A stretch of DNA of 64,000 nucleotides from Chersky-267 sp963744115 (GTDB lineage: Bacteria > Chloroflexota > Limnocylindria > Limnocylindrales > CSP1-4). How positions within the stretch are numbered: the stretch's first letter is position 1; each line of letters opens with the position of its first letter. Location: NCBI GenBank assembly GCA_963744115.1, contig CAVUSI010000003.1:1488001-1552000 (forward strand). Reading direction: 5' to 3'. Of this stretch, positions 23,218-31,539 are shown in pieces. The notes under the pieces were generated by a model, which searched no databases, had not been told where the DNA came from, and saw only the letters and a program-made list of their open reading frames with translations. Made by a program: the position numbers and the translations under genes.

Positions 23218-24438
23218 TTAGGGTCGCAGGGCGGCCGACAACCGGTAGACGTGACCGTCCTGGGCGGTGACGTAGACGGTCCCGCTCTCGCCTTCGCCGA
23301 ACGACGTGATCCCGAGTCCGGTCGACGCCATCACGGTCGGCGTCTGCGGCTTCGGTCCGGCCGCGACGATCGACCAGATGGTCCCCGAGCACACGTCCGA
23401 GAACAGATAGGCGCCGGTCAGGATCGCCTGCGGCCCGCGGTAGACGTAACCGCCGATGATCGCGCACCCCTGGCCGTGGTCGTAAACGGCGATCGGTGTC
23501 GTCAGCCCCGTGGTGACGCAGCCGGACGACGGCTGATAGCAGGCGTCGCCTTCCATGACATGCCAGCCGAAGTTGAGCCCGCGCCCGCCGCCGCTGGCAA
23601 GCGTCGCCCGATCGACCTCTTCCCAGGCGCCCTGGCCCACGTCGCCGATCCACAGGTCGCCGGTGGCGCGGTCGAACGAGAAGCGCCACGGGTTGCGCAA
23701 CCCACGCGACCAGATCTCGCGTCGCGCCACGGAGCTCTTGGCGTACGGGTTGTTCGACGGGATCCGATAGGCCCTGCCCGGTGCCCGCCCATTGACGTCG
23801 ATCCGGAGGAGCTTGCCGAGCAGGCTGCCCCGCGACTGGGCGTGGTTGTCGACGTCCCCGGCGCCGCCGCCGTCACCGACCGAGATGTAGAGGTAGCCGT
23901 TGTATTTGCCGAAGGCGAGCATCCCGCCGTTGTGGTTGGTGTTGGCGCGGTGGCGGATCGAGAGCAGGCGGCGGTAGGTCGTCGTCGAGGTGTGGTTCTT
24001 GTTGGTCGAGCTCGAGCGGAACTCGGCGACCGTCACGTCGCCCGTGCCCTTCGCGGTGTACAGGACGTAGAACTTGTGGTTGTGCTTGTAGTCGGGATGG
24101 AAGGCCAGGGCGAGCAGGCCCTCCTCGCCGCTGAACTTGACCTTCGAGCGGATGTCCAGGAAGGCCGGGCCGAGGACCTTGCCACTCTTCCAGACCTTGA
24201 TCACGCCGCGCTGCTCGACGATGAACAGGCGATGCGATCCATCGTGAGCATTCGTGACCTGGACCGGCCCGTTGAGGCCAGTGGCGATCGAGTTCAGGTT
24301 GATGCTGACGTTGCTGAAGTCGGGCGGCGGCGCGACCGCGGCGGTCGAAGCGGCCGAGCCCATGAGGGCGGCCAGAGCGAGCAGTACGGCCGTGATGCCG
24401 GCGACGGGGCGACGCGTTCGTCGAAGCGACGGTCCCAT
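23218..24438 (-). CDS. Secreted PQQ-dependent sugar/sorbosone dehydrogenase-like beta-propeller
   Basis: The 406-residue protein begins with a signal peptide (basic start, hydrophobic residues ~15-35, likely cleaved near TAAVA). A six-bladed propeller of the soluble glucose/sorbosone dehydrogenase (GSDH) family follows. Family phrases include GLNGPVQVTN, GLLALAFHPDY, NHNGGMLAFG, YLYISVGDGG, LGKLLRIDVNG, WSRGLRNPWRFSFD and IGDVGQGAWEEVD. These provide the Arg/His/Asn contacts to PQQ and Ca in characterised members. Activity would be oxidation of aldose sugars in the cell envelope. No PQQ synthesis genes are in the window, so cofactor and substrate are inferred. Confidence 0.88.
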   Translation of the reverse strand: MGPSLRRTRRPVAGITAVLLALAALMGSAASTAAVAPPPDFSNVSINLNSIATGLNGPVQVTNAHDGSHRLFIVEQRGVIKVWKSGKVLGPAFLDIRSKVKFSGEEGLLALAFHPDYKHNHKFYVLYTAKGTGDVTVAEFRSSSTNKNHTSTTTYRRLLSIRHRANTNHNGGMLAFGKYNGYLYISVGDGGGAGDVDNHAQSRGSLLGKLLRIDVNGRAPGRAYRIPSNNPYAKSSVARREIWSRGLRNPWRFSFDRATGDLWIGDVGQGAWEEVDRATLASGGGRGLNFGWHVMEGDACYQPSSGCVTTGLTTPIAVYDHGQGCAIIGGYVYRGPQAILTGAYLFSDVCSGTIWSIVAAGPKPQTPTVMASTGLGITSFGEGESGTVYVTAQDGHVYRLSAALRP

Positions 24439-24534
24439 TGGATCTCCTCGTTCGGGCGGGCCTCATGGAACCATGCGGCCGGGCCGGCGGTCGATAGCCA
24501 CTTCGGGTCGCGGTACCATGCCCTTCGGCGCACC

Positions 24535-24610
24535 GCCCCTGTAGCTCAGCGGATAGAGCGAGGCCGTCCTAAGGCCTGCGTCGGGGGTTCAATTCCCTCC
24601 AGGGGCACCA
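24535..24610 (+). tRNA. tRNA-Arg (anticodon CCT)
   Basis: A full cloverleaf can be drawn. The acceptor stem is GCCCCTG/CAGGGGC, with a D-arm around AGCTCAGCGGATAGAGC. The anticodon stem AGGCC/GGCCT closes loop GTCCTAA (anticodon CCT, reads AGG). The T-arm GGGGG-TTCAATT-CCCTC follows, then discriminator A and an encoded CCA. It stands alone between the sugar dehydrogenase and a lipoprotein gene. Confidence 0.97.
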
Positions 24611-24722
24611 TAACCACGCGGCGCCGGGCCCCGGCTCGTCTAGGTTACCGAAGGACGGCAAGGCCCGGTCGAGGTCGGAGGAGACGCACGCGAGACACGA
24701 CTTCGGTAAATTCCTGGCCGAG

Positions 24723-25364
24723 ATGCAAATCCTTGTCCTCCTCTCGGCACTCGTCCTTGGCTCGGTGGTCGTCGCCTGCGGATCGACCGCGTCGTCATCC
24801 ACAGCTGCGACCGGCGGTGCCGCGAGCGCGGGATCGACCGGCGGGCTGAGCTACACGACTGCGAGGTTCGGCATCCCGCTCAGCGTGGTCGTCGCCCCGG
24901 GTCTCGGGTCCGCCCCGACCGACGACACCCCGGGACTCCTGAGCTGGACCGCGGCCGTCGTCGACAACAACCGGATCCAATTCCTCATCCCGGCCGAGGT
25001 CTATCCGCCCGACGCCACGGCTCCGACGCCGCCGCCCGCCGACTTCCTCGGCTACGTCCAGGGTCTCGCCGGCAAGGGTGCCATCTACACCGACATGACC
25101 ACCACGGCGGTGGACGGAGTACCCGTGACGCTGCTCACGGCGAAGACCAGCCGCTCGCTCGACGGGTCGCTGGGCTGTCCCACCATCGGAGCCGACCAGG
25201 GCGAAGGGTGCTTCGGCCTCCAGCCCGAGTACGCGCTCCGGATGGCGGTCATGGACATCGGCGGAAAGCCGCTCCTTGCCTGGGCTCGCTCGGATGCGAA
25301 CATCCCCGACACCGCGTTCCTCACGTCGTTCGAGGACATGCTCAAGACGGTCGATTTCAAGTAG
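24723..25364 (+). CDS. Hypothetical lipoprotein (213 aa)
   Basis: The N-terminus (MQILVLLSALVLGSVVVACGS) is a lipoprotein signal with Cys19 as the lipidated residue, followed by a Ser/Thr/Ala/Gly-rich linker. The mature part is an alpha/beta domain of unknown family containing RFGIPLSVVVAPGLG and WTAAVVDNNRIQFLIPAEVYPP (quoted in part). Two later Cys (GCPTIG and GCFGL) may form a disulfide. The C-terminus TSFEDMLKTVDFK resembles the end of many extracytoplasmic 'PsbP-like' or surface domains. A TAAATT box lies 10 bases before the ATG. It is followed by another lipoprotein gene. Confidence 0.7.
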   Translation: MQILVLLSALVLGSVVVACGSTASSSTAATGGAASAGSTGGLSYTTARFGIPLSVVVAPGLGSAPTDDTPGLLSWTAAVVDNNRIQFLIPAEVYPPDATAPTPPPADFLGYVQGLAGKGAIYTDMTTTAVDGVPVTLLTAKTSRSLDGSLGCPTIGADQGEGCFGLQPEYALRMAVMDIGGKPLLAWARSDANIPDTAFLTSFEDMLKTVDFK

Positions 25365-25400
25365 GGCCCATTCGGCCCGGCTGGGGTGTCGTCCGGCTGG

Positions 25401-25406
25401 TAGGCT
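25401..25406 (+). promoter_or_regulatory. -10 box (TAGGCT), probable leaderless start
   Basis: TAGGCT is separated by seven bases from the ATG at 25414 and no Shine-Dalgarno sequence is present. Confidence 0.4.
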
Positions 25407-25413
25407 GGCGTTC

Positions 25414-25827
25414 ATGCGATCCGCCCTGCTCGCGACCGTGGTCTCCCTCGTCGCGCTCATCGTCGTCGGCTGTGGCTCGGGCGACGCGACCCCGACCGCC
25501 AGTCCCTCGGCGCCGGGTCCCTCCGCAGGCGCCAGCGTGACCGGGGCCAGTGGGGTCGACACGTTCACGATGTCCGGCACCGCCGGCAAGACCAGCCCGG
25601 ACACCGAGCTGTCGGGCGACTACGTCCTGACGACGAAGGTCAAAGGCAAGTCCGGCTGTGTCTGGTCGGTTCGCCTCGAGGGTGAACCGCCGCTGGTCGA
25701 ATCGAACGCCAGCAGCGGGACCACGCAGACGTCCGTGGCGTTGACGGGCCTGTTCCCGGCGTCGTACCGGCTCGTCGTCAAGTCGACGAAGTGCGGCTCC
25801 TGGAGCGTCGGACTCGATCGACCCTAG
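25414..25827 (+). CDS. Small hypothetical lipoprotein (137 aa)
   Basis: The start MRSALLATVVSLVALIVVGC gives a lipoprotein signal peptide with Cys20, then a low-complexity Ser/Pro/Ala linker. A compact beta-sandwich-like domain of about 90 residues has one Cys pair (SGCVWSVRL and STKCGSWSVGL). The Cys sit in strands facing each other, so a disulfide is plausible. No known family recognised. It is preceded by a leaderless-type -10 box, hence probably its own transcript rather than an extension of the upstream lipoprotein gene. Confidence 0.65.
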   Translation: MRSALLATVVSLVALIVVGCGSGDATPTASPSAPGPSAGASVTGASGVDTFTMSGTAGKTSPDTELSGDYVLTTKVKGKSGCVWSVRLEGEPPLVESNASSGTTQTSVALTGLFPASYRLVVKSTKCGSWSVGLDRP

Positions 25828-25875
25828 CCCACGGGGACCGACCGGCAGCGCGTCCGGAGAGGCGGCCGCGGCTGC

Positions 25876-25881
25876 TACGAT
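25876..25881 (+). promoter_or_regulatory. -10 box (TACGAT) before the MFS gene
   Basis: TACGAT is followed by nine bases and the GTG at 25891, again without a Shine-Dalgarno sequence. Slightly longer spacing than the other leaderless candidates. Confidence 0.3.
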
Positions 25882-25890
25882 CGGCCGCAC

Positions 25891-27495
25891 GTGCAGCGCC
25901 TGACGATCCCGAGCTTCCTGACCGATCTCGCCGCTGAGCCGCGGGCGATCCGGGCGCTGGTCGCGGCGTCGGCCGCGATCGGGGCGGCCGGCCTCAACCC
26001 GACGGTCTTCTCGCCCGGCTATCCGTCCGTCCAGGCAGCGCTCCGGTCGGAACCGGATGTCGAGGTCCTGCTCCTCCTCGCGACCCTGATCGGTGCCGGG
26101 CTCCTGTTCGTCGGCGGCGTCCTCAGCGACAGCGACGGGCGCCGGGGGATCCTCCTGGGCGCGCTCGGCCTGCTGGTCACGACCGGTCTGCTCGGCATCG
26201 TCGCGACGGACGGACCGCTGTTCCTGACCGGGAGGCTGGCCGGGACCGCAGCGGCCAACGCGGTGGTGCCGTTCGCCCTCGCGCTCGTCGCCACGATGTA
26301 CCACGGGATCACCCGGGCGACGGCGATCGGGATCGTCTACGCGGTCTACGGCGGAGCCACCGCGCTGGCACCGGTGTTGGTCACGTTGCTGGGCCCCGGA
26401 TCGACCTGGCCGGCGTTCGCGGCGGGCGCCCTGGCGGCGGCGATCGCCCTGTGGATCGCGTGGGGGCGGACCCCCGACCTGCCGGCGATGCTTCGCGACG
26501 AGCGGTCGTATGTCGTGGCGACCGCGGTCTGGGCGTTCGCGATCGTCATCGTCACGTCGGGGATCGTCGGCACCGGCAACGGGGTGAACGACCCGGTCCG
26601 CATCGCGCTGATCGGTATCGGAGCGGTGATGGCGGCCGGGTACCTGGTCTGGGCCCGGAGGCGAGGCGGGGAGCCCGACGCCGGCCATCTGCACGTCGAG
26701 CGGCGGGCCGTCACCATCGCCGTCGCAGTCGGGCTCGTGATCGGGTTCGCGCAGGCCGGCCCGCTGTTCCAGCTGACCCTGTTCTTCCAGATCGTCATGC
26801 GCTACGGCTCGCTCGGCGCGACGTTGGCGACGGCGCCGTTCATCGTGGCCCTGATCGTCGCCGGTCCGGTCGCTGGGATGCTGCTCGTCCGGTTCAGTCC
26901 CCGGGCGCTGATCTCGGGCGGTCTGGCAGCCGTGGGGATCGGCAACGTGGTGGCGGCGCTCGTGCTCGGGCCGCAGGCGCCGTACGTCGCGATGGCCCTG
27001 TCGTTCGCGTTGATCGGGACCGGGTTCGTGATCACGACGACCGTGCGGACGGCGATCATCTTCGCCAGCGTGCCACGCGGCCTGCCCGGGACTGCGGCGG
27101 CCCTCAACCAGGCGTCGGTCACGGTCGGCAGCCGGATCGGCCTCGTCGTCCTGACCGTCGTGACGACCCGCCTTGCGCTCGACGCCTTCGGGTCGTCGCT
27201 CGGAGCGGTCGACCAGGGCCAGCGGGACGCGGCGATCGCGGCCTTCGCGGACGTGCTCAAGGCGATCGGGACCCCGGCGATGGGACCGATCGCCCTGACG
27301 ATCGCCCCGAGCGATCTGGCGGCCTATAGCTCCGCCTTCACCGACGCGCTCCGGCAGGCCCTGCTGGGTACCGGGATCCTGACGATCGTGATGGCGCCGA
27401 TCGCCTGGGCCATGCTGGGACGGAGGGATCCGCTGACCACGGTCTGGGATCATCGCGACGAGCGGACCGGCCCGGCCTCGATGTTCGCCGGGTGA
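25891..27495 (+). CDS. Major facilitator superfamily transporter (14-helix, DHA2-like)
   Basis: The 534-residue protein has about fourteen hydrophobic segments. The conserved loop between helices 2 and 3 is GGVLSDSDGRRGILL, matching the MFS 'G.lsD..GRr' signature, and a motif-C-like Gly/Pro run (AVYGGATALAPVLVTLLGPG) lies near helix 5. Two extra central helices put it with the drug:H+ antiporter-2 group. Likely a proton-driven exporter of hydrophobic compounds; substrate unknown. A ~60-residue amphipathic insertion (around DAFGSSLGAVDQGQRDAA to DLAAYSSAF) before the last helix resembles the outer loop in DHA2 pumps. Confidence 0.82.
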   Translation: MQRLTIPSFLTDLAAEPRAIRALVAASAAIGAAGLNPTVFSPGYPSVQAALRSEPDVEVLLLLATLIGAGLLFVGGVLSDSDGRRGILLGALGLLVTTGLLGIVATDGPLFLTGRLAGTAAANAVVPFALALVATMYHGITRATAIGIVYAVYGGATALAPVLVTLLGPGSTWPAFAAGALAAAIALWIAWGRTPDLPAMLRDERSYVVATAVWAFAIVIVTSGIVGTGNGVNDPVRIALIGIGAVMAAGYLVWARRRGGEPDAGHLHVERRAVTIAVAVGLVIGFAQAGPLFQLTLFFQIVMRYGSLGATLATAPFIVALIVAGPVAGMLLVRFSPRALISGGLAAVGIGNVVAALVLGPQAPYVAMALSFALIGTGFVITTTVRTAIIFASVPRGLPGTAAALNQASVTVGSRIGLVVLTVVTTRLALDAFGSSLGAVDQGQRDAAIAAFADVLKAIGTPAMGPIALTIAPSDLAAYSSAFTDALRQALLGTGILTIVMAPIAWAMLGRRDPLTTVWDHRDERTGPASMFAG

Positions 27496-27645
27496 CCGGC
27501 GGAGGACCCGCGGAGGCCGGTGAGGCCGACGACCGGCCGCGGCGCGGATTACGCTAGAGACGACGCGAGGGCCCCGCTCCGCGTCATCGGGTCCGGCGCC
27601 GGGCGTCGCCCCGTTCGCCCCGCCATCGTCGAGGAGCCCATCGTC

Positions 27646-28338
27646 ATGCCCGTCGCCCAGAACCTCATCGCCGATGAGGCGATCGTCTTCAGCTCAGAGA
27701 AGCACTGGATGGCTCCACTGCGCGACTCCCTGGGGGCGATCCTGATGCTGATCGCCGCGTACGTCGTCGGCTGGATCTCACCGAACGGCGACGGGATCAT
27801 CGGTGCCGTTGGGGACGTGCTCGACCTCGTCCGCATCGGGCTCGTCGTCGCCGCCATCGGCTGGATCGTCTACAACGTCATCGTCTGGCGGACCGCCGAG
27901 TTCGCGGTCACCAACCTGCGCGTGGTCCGTGAGGAAGGGTTCATCTCGCGGCGCTCGTCGGCGACGCTGCTCGCCTCGATCAGCGACGTCCAGTCGAAGG
28001 TCGGGCTCCTCGGCAAGTCGCTCGCGTACGGCGACCTGTCGATCTTCACCCAGTCGGGCGCGGCCGGCTCGGACCACTTCAAGACGATCACGAAGCCCGA
28101 GGATTTCCGCAACGCGATCCTGACCCACAAGATGGAGCTGGCGAAGTCGGCCGATACGCGGCCGTCGGCCGCGGCGCAGGTCGCGACCGCCGCCGCTACG
28201 CCAGCCCCGGCCCCCGCTCCGGCGGCCGCCACCGATGCGGCGGACGCCCTGGTCCGGCTGGCCGACCTGCGCGACCGGGGCGCGATCACGCCCGAGGACT
28301 ACGAGGCGAAGAAGGCCGAGCTCCTCGCCCGGATGTAG
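27646..28338 (+). CDS. Membrane protein with bacterial PH-like domain and C-terminal SHOCT motif
   Basis: This 230-residue protein has two membrane helices (LGAILMLIAAYVVGWI and IGLVVAAIGWIVYNVIVW). A PH-like beta domain follows (EFAVTNLRVVREEGFISRRSS to YGDLSIFTQSG; bPH2-type). After an Ala/Pro linker comes a C-terminal SHOCT helix pair (LADLRDRGAITPEDYEAKK, then AELLARM). SHOCT motifs often mediate oligomerisation. The inner ATG at 27646 was chosen because GAGGAG precedes it and the longer frame is Arg-rich without structure. Function unknown; possibly a membrane-organising protein. Confidence 0.8.
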   Translation: MPVAQNLIADEAIVFSSEKHWMAPLRDSLGAILMLIAAYVVGWISPNGDGIIGAVGDVLDLVRIGLVVAAIGWIVYNVIVWRTAEFAVTNLRVVREEGFISRRSSATLLASISDVQSKVGLLGKSLAYGDLSIFTQSGAAGSDHFKTITKPEDFRNAILTHKMELAKSADTRPSAAAQVATAAATPAPAPAPAAATDAADALVRLADLRDRGAITPEDYEAKKAELLARM

Positions 28339-28350
28339 CCGGGACGCGAA

Positions 28351-28376
28351 GCGAGGACCCCTCGCGGGATCCTCGC
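28351..28376. terminator. Hairpin between convergent genes, possible bidirectional terminator
   Basis: GCGAGGA (28351-28357) and TCCTCGC (28370-28376) form a perfect 7-bp stem with a 12-base loop, right after the PH/SHOCT gene and before the end of the leftward gene. There is no T-run, so termination strength is uncertain. Confidence 0.4.
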
Positions 28377-28398
28377 CTTGTGCGCGGGCCGGTGACGA

Positions 28399-28680
28399 TC
28401 AGCGGAAGCCGAGGTCGTCCTTCTTGGTGTAGGCGCTCGAGCCGTACGTCCCGATGTCGATGAACAGGCCGATGATCACGACGACGATGCCGAACCCGGT
28501 GATCCCGGTCGGCGACGAGACGAGGACGTAGGCGAGCGTCGTCCAGGGCAGCAAGAGGAAGCCCAGGATCGCGAACAGGCCGTTGTTGAACGCGGTGCTC
28601 CAACGGGCCGGATCGAGCAGCCACCAGATGATGGCCACGGCGCGCGGTCCGAGGATGGCCGCGCTCAGGATGACGCACAC
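28399..28680 (-). CDS. Small membrane protein (93 aa)
   Basis: The protein has an N-terminal hydrophobic stretch (VILSAAILGPRAVAIIWWLL) and two further helices (LFAILGFLLLPWTTLAYVLV and GFGIVVVIIGLFIDIGTYG), then a charged tail (AYTKKDDLGFR). The GTG at 28680 was taken as start because GGGAGGG lies about 10 bases upstream and the helix begins there; further upstream the frame is Arg/Pro-rich. It resembles small Chloroflexota/Actinobacteria membrane proteins with a cytoplasmic KKDDL tail. Function unknown. Confidence 0.65.
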   Translation of the reverse strand: MCVILSAAILGPRAVAIIWWLLDPARWSTAFNNGLFAILGFLLLPWTTLAYVLVSSPTGITGFGIVVVIIGLFIDIGTYGSSAYTKKDDLGFR

Positions 28681-28897
28681 GATGGAAGACCCTCCCAACC
28701 TTGCCCGGCGGTGCTCGGGTGGGTCCCGACCGCTCGCTGGCGCCAGGTGGCGACGAGCGGGCACAACGTCGTCCGGTCCTGGTGCGACGACGATAGCGCG
28801 AGCGTCCAGCCCGTAGGACCTCTGGCGGCGAGATGATCCGAGATGGCGGTGCACGCACGCGCCGGCCGGAGCGACGTCGAACGAGCCTGCCGACTGC

Positions 28898-28903
28898 TAG
28901 CCT
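28898..28903 (+). promoter_or_regulatory. -10 box (TAGCCT), probable leaderless start
   Basis: TAGCCT is followed by six bases and the GTG at 28910; no Shine-Dalgarno sequence. Confidence 0.4.
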
Positions 28904-28909
28904 TGGCCC

Positions 28910-29908
28910 GTGAGTGACGCGGTGCCGACCGACATCCTGGCGCTGGCCGAGGCTCGATCGGCCGCCCGAGCAGCCGCCGACTGGGACGAGGCGGATCGGT
29001 TACGGACGGAGATCGAGGGTGCAGGCTGGAAGGTCGTCGACGCCGGGACGAGCTTTCGCCTGTCGCCGGCCACGCCACCCGACGTGGTCGAGTCGGACCG
29101 GGTCCGCTACGGGGCCAGCACGTCGGTCCCGTCGCGGCTTGGAGAGCCGGCGGCGATCGGCGCGACGGTGATCCTTCGGGCGACCGATCATCCCGACGAT
29201 GTCGACCGGGCGCTCGGCGGCCTGCGCGCGCACGCACCGGAGGGCACGCAGGCGGTCGTCGTCGCCGACGCCCCGTCCCGGTCGCAGTCCGAGCGACTCG
29301 AGGATCCGTCGAGTCCCGGCCTCGGTCCCATCGGCGGGATGGATCTCGAATGCGTCTGGCTGGCGACCCGGCTCGGCGACGCGGGCGCACTCAACGCCGG
29401 GATGCGCCGGGCTCGGACCGGCATCGTCATCCTGCTGGACGCCCGGGTCGAGCCGGTCGCCGACGCGATCTCGCCGCTGGTCCGGGCGCTCGACGATCCG
29501 ACCGTCGCCGTGGCAGGTGCCTGGGGCAGCTCGACGACCGACCTCCGACGCTTCACGGCGGCGCCTCCGGGGGATGTCACCGTGATCGACGGGGGTGTGC
29601 TCGCGTTCCGGCGCGACGAGGTGCTCGCACGAGGACCGCTCGACGAGGCGTTCCGAACGGGACGCCACCTCGAAGCGTGGTGGAGTCTCGTCCTGCGCGA
29701 TGCGGGGGAGGGGACCGCTCCTCGCCGCGCCATCCGACTCGCCGACCTGCCGCTCGTCCATCACGACCACCCCGACGACGACGGTTTCGGGCCGGGCGAG
29801 CGGAGGCGCCTCGACAAGCGCGCCTTCTACCGGCTGGTCGACCGGTTCGGCCGGCGGCTCGACCTGATCGTCGTTGCGGAAGGCGTTCCAGGGCCCAGGG
29901 GAGCCTGA
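28910..29908 (+). CDS. Fusion of a CysS C-terminal-type helical domain with a glycosyltransferase-like (GT-A) domain
   Basis: Residues 1-55 (RSAARAAADWDEADRLRTEI, GAGWKVVDAGTSFRLS) match the C-terminal end of cysteinyl-tRNA synthetase ('R..AR...dw..AD.iR..l...G..v.Dt..Gt.wr'). Residues 80-300 resemble family 2 glycosyltransferases: ATVILRATDHPDDVDRAL, GALNAGMRRARTGIVILLDA (in place of a DxD strand), VAVAGAWGSS, DVTVIDGGVLAFRRDEV and a late LADLPLVHHDHPDDDG. Canonical DxD is not clear, so activity is uncertain. The CysS tail in the parent enzyme contacts tRNA; what it does here is unknown. No cysS gene is adjacent. Confidence 0.65.
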   Translation: MSDAVPTDILALAEARSAARAAADWDEADRLRTEIEGAGWKVVDAGTSFRLSPATPPDVVESDRVRYGASTSVPSRLGEPAAIGATVILRATDHPDDVDRALGGLRAHAPEGTQAVVVADAPSRSQSERLEDPSSPGLGPIGGMDLECVWLATRLGDAGALNAGMRRARTGIVILLDARVEPVADAISPLVRALDDPTVAVAGAWGSSTTDLRRFTAAPPGDVTVIDGGVLAFRRDEVLARGPLDEAFRTGRHLEAWWSLVLRDAGEGTAPRRAIRLADLPLVHHDHPDDDGFGPGERRRLDKRAFYRLVDRFGRRLDLIVVAEGVPGPRGA

Positions 29909-29913
29909 CGGGC

Positions 29914-29919
29914 TACACT
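29914..29919 (+). promoter_or_regulatory. -10 box (TACACT), probable leaderless start
   Basis: TACACT is followed by six bases and the ATG at 29926. Confidence 0.4.
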
Positions 29920-29925
29920 CCGGCC

Positions 29926-31539
29926 ATGCGCCGCCAGGGGGGCCGCCACCTTCGCCGCTCCACGGTCAGGCGCCTCGGGCCACTGGCCGCTGCCGTCCTG
30001 CTCGGCCTGGTCGTCGGCGCTGGGCCGGGTCCGGCCGGCGGACCGTCGGCGGTCGCCGCCGCAGCCAGGGATGACGTCAAGATCCTCGTCGGCACGCCGG
30101 CCGACCTCGACCCCGCGCTCCAGGGCGACATCGGCAGCGCGGTCGTCGGCTCCCAGCTGTACGAGAGCCTCACCGCGTTCGACCCGGGACTGGTCCTTCG
30201 TCCCGCTCTCGCGGAGTCCTGGGACGTCCTCGACGGCGGGCGCCGGATCGTCTTCCATCTTCGCGATGGTCTGACCTTCTCCGACGGCACGCCGCTGACC
30301 GGGGACGACGTGGTCCGGAGCTGGCTTCGGATCATCGATCCGAAGCGACCGTCCCCGCTCGCCTCGCTGATGTCGGACGTCGCCGGTGCCGACGCCTATC
30401 TTCACGGCACGTCGACGGATCCATCGACCGTCGGGCTCACGGCGACCGGCAACGATATCGAGGTCCGGCTGAGCCGACCGGCCACCGACTTCCCGGCCAT
30501 CGCCTCGGGCCCGACGTTCGCGGTCGTCCCCTCCAGCCTCGGCGCCGGGGCCGATCCGGTCCAGCCCGGCGACGGCTTCGTCGGGAGCGGCGCCTACCGG
30601 CTGACCGATCAGACCGCGACCGAGCTGACCCTGACGGCCAACGACCACTACTGGGCGGGCAAGCCCGCGATCGGGACCGTCCACCTCATCACCAGTCTCG
30701 GCGGTCGCAGCCCGGTCCAGGTCTTCGAGGACGGCGACATCGACTACGCTCCGATCGGGGACTACGACGCCAACTGGATCCGCTACGACAAGACGCTCGG
30801 GCCGGCACTGCGCACGGTCCCTTCGGCCGGTCTCACCTACTTCGGGTTCGACGCGAGCAAGCCGCCATTCGACGACGTGCGGGTCCGCCAGGCATTCGCC
30901 TGGGCCGTCGACTGGAAGCGGATCGTCGCGCTGGCGGACGGCACGAGCTCGACCCCGGCGACGAGCATGGTCCCGCCCGGGATCCCCGGACGGAGCGACA
31001 AGGACTTCAGCCCGAAGCACGACCCCGAGGCCGCCCGGGCCGCCCTCGCGGCGGCGGGATTCCCCGGCGGCGCCGGGTTCCCGGAGGTCACCCTGGTCAA
31101 CGGTTCGGGCTACGACCAGGCGGTCATCGCCGATCTCGAGCGCGAGCTCGGCATCCACCTCAAGTCCGAGACCTGGGACGACTACTTCCAGCGCCTCGGG
31201 ACCGATCCGCCGGCGTTCTGGTCCCTCGGCTGGGTCGCCGACTACCCAGGCCCGAACGACTTCCTGGGTCTCCTGCTCAGCAAGGGCAGCACCAACGACT
31301 ACGGTCGGTGGGACTCGCCCGAGTTCGATCAGGCGATCGCCGACGCAGCCGCCGCGACCGACCCGGTCGCGGTCCGAGCGGCGTACGACCGGGCGGAGTC
31401 GATCGTCCAGCGCGACGTCCCCGTCGTCCCGCTCGCCTACGGCGACGGTTACGCCCTGGCGCGCGACGGCCTGCTCGGTGCGACCGAGAGCGGGCTCGGG
31501 ATCATGCGCCTTGCCGGCCTCGACTGGGCGAACAAGTGA
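29926..31539 (+). CDS. Extracytoplasmic solute-binding protein, oligopeptide-type (SBP_bac_5)
   Basis: The 537-residue protein starts with a signal peptide (basic RRQGGRHLRRSTVRR, hydrophobic LGPLAAAVLLGLVVGAG). It lacks a lipobox Cys, so it is either cleaved and free or held otherwise. The mature part follows the cluster C binding-protein fold: PADLDPALQGDIGS, LYESLTAFDPG, ALAESWDVLDGGRRIVFHLR, GLTFSDGTPLTGDDVVRSW and DVRVRQAFAWAVDWKRIV. Usual ligands are peptides or nickel/opines. No permease or ATPase genes are adjacent, so it is an orphan here. Its stop overlaps the next ATG (TGATG). Confidence 0.88.
   Translation: MRRQGGRHLRRSTVRRLGPLAAAVLLGLVVGAGPGPAGGPSAVAAAARDDVKILVGTPADLDPALQGDIGSAVVGSQLYESLTAFDPGLVLRPALAESWDVLDGGRRIVFHLRDGLTFSDGTPLTGDDVVRSWLRIIDPKRPSPLASLMSDVAGADAYLHGTSTDPSTVGLTATGNDIEVRLSRPATDFPAIASGPTFAVVPSSLGAGADPVQPGDGFVGSGAYRLTDQTATELTLTANDHYWAGKPAIGTVHLITSLGGRSPVQVFEDGDIDYAPIGDYDANWIRYDKTLGPALRTVPSAGLTYFGFDASKPPFDDVRVRQAFAWAVDWKRIVALADGTSSTPATSMVPPGIPGRSDKDFSPKHDPEAARAALAAAGFPGGAGFPEVTLVNGSGYDQAVIADLERELGIHLKSETWDDYFQRLGTDPPAFWSLGWVADYPGPNDFLGLLLSKGSTNDYGRWDSPEFDQAIADAAAATDPVAVRAAYDRAESIVQRDVPVVPLAYGDGYALARDGLLGATESGLGIMRLAGLDWANK

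Noticed and set aside
24535..24720. Integrating-element attachment site at the tRNA-Arg 3' end
   Set aside because: No duplicated tRNA 3' end and no integrase gene were found nearby.
25357..27453. Minus-strand 698-codon frame opposite the lipoprotein and MFS genes
   Set aside because: Highly charged Arg/Asp/Gln-rich low complexity without motifs; antisense artefact of GC-rich codons.
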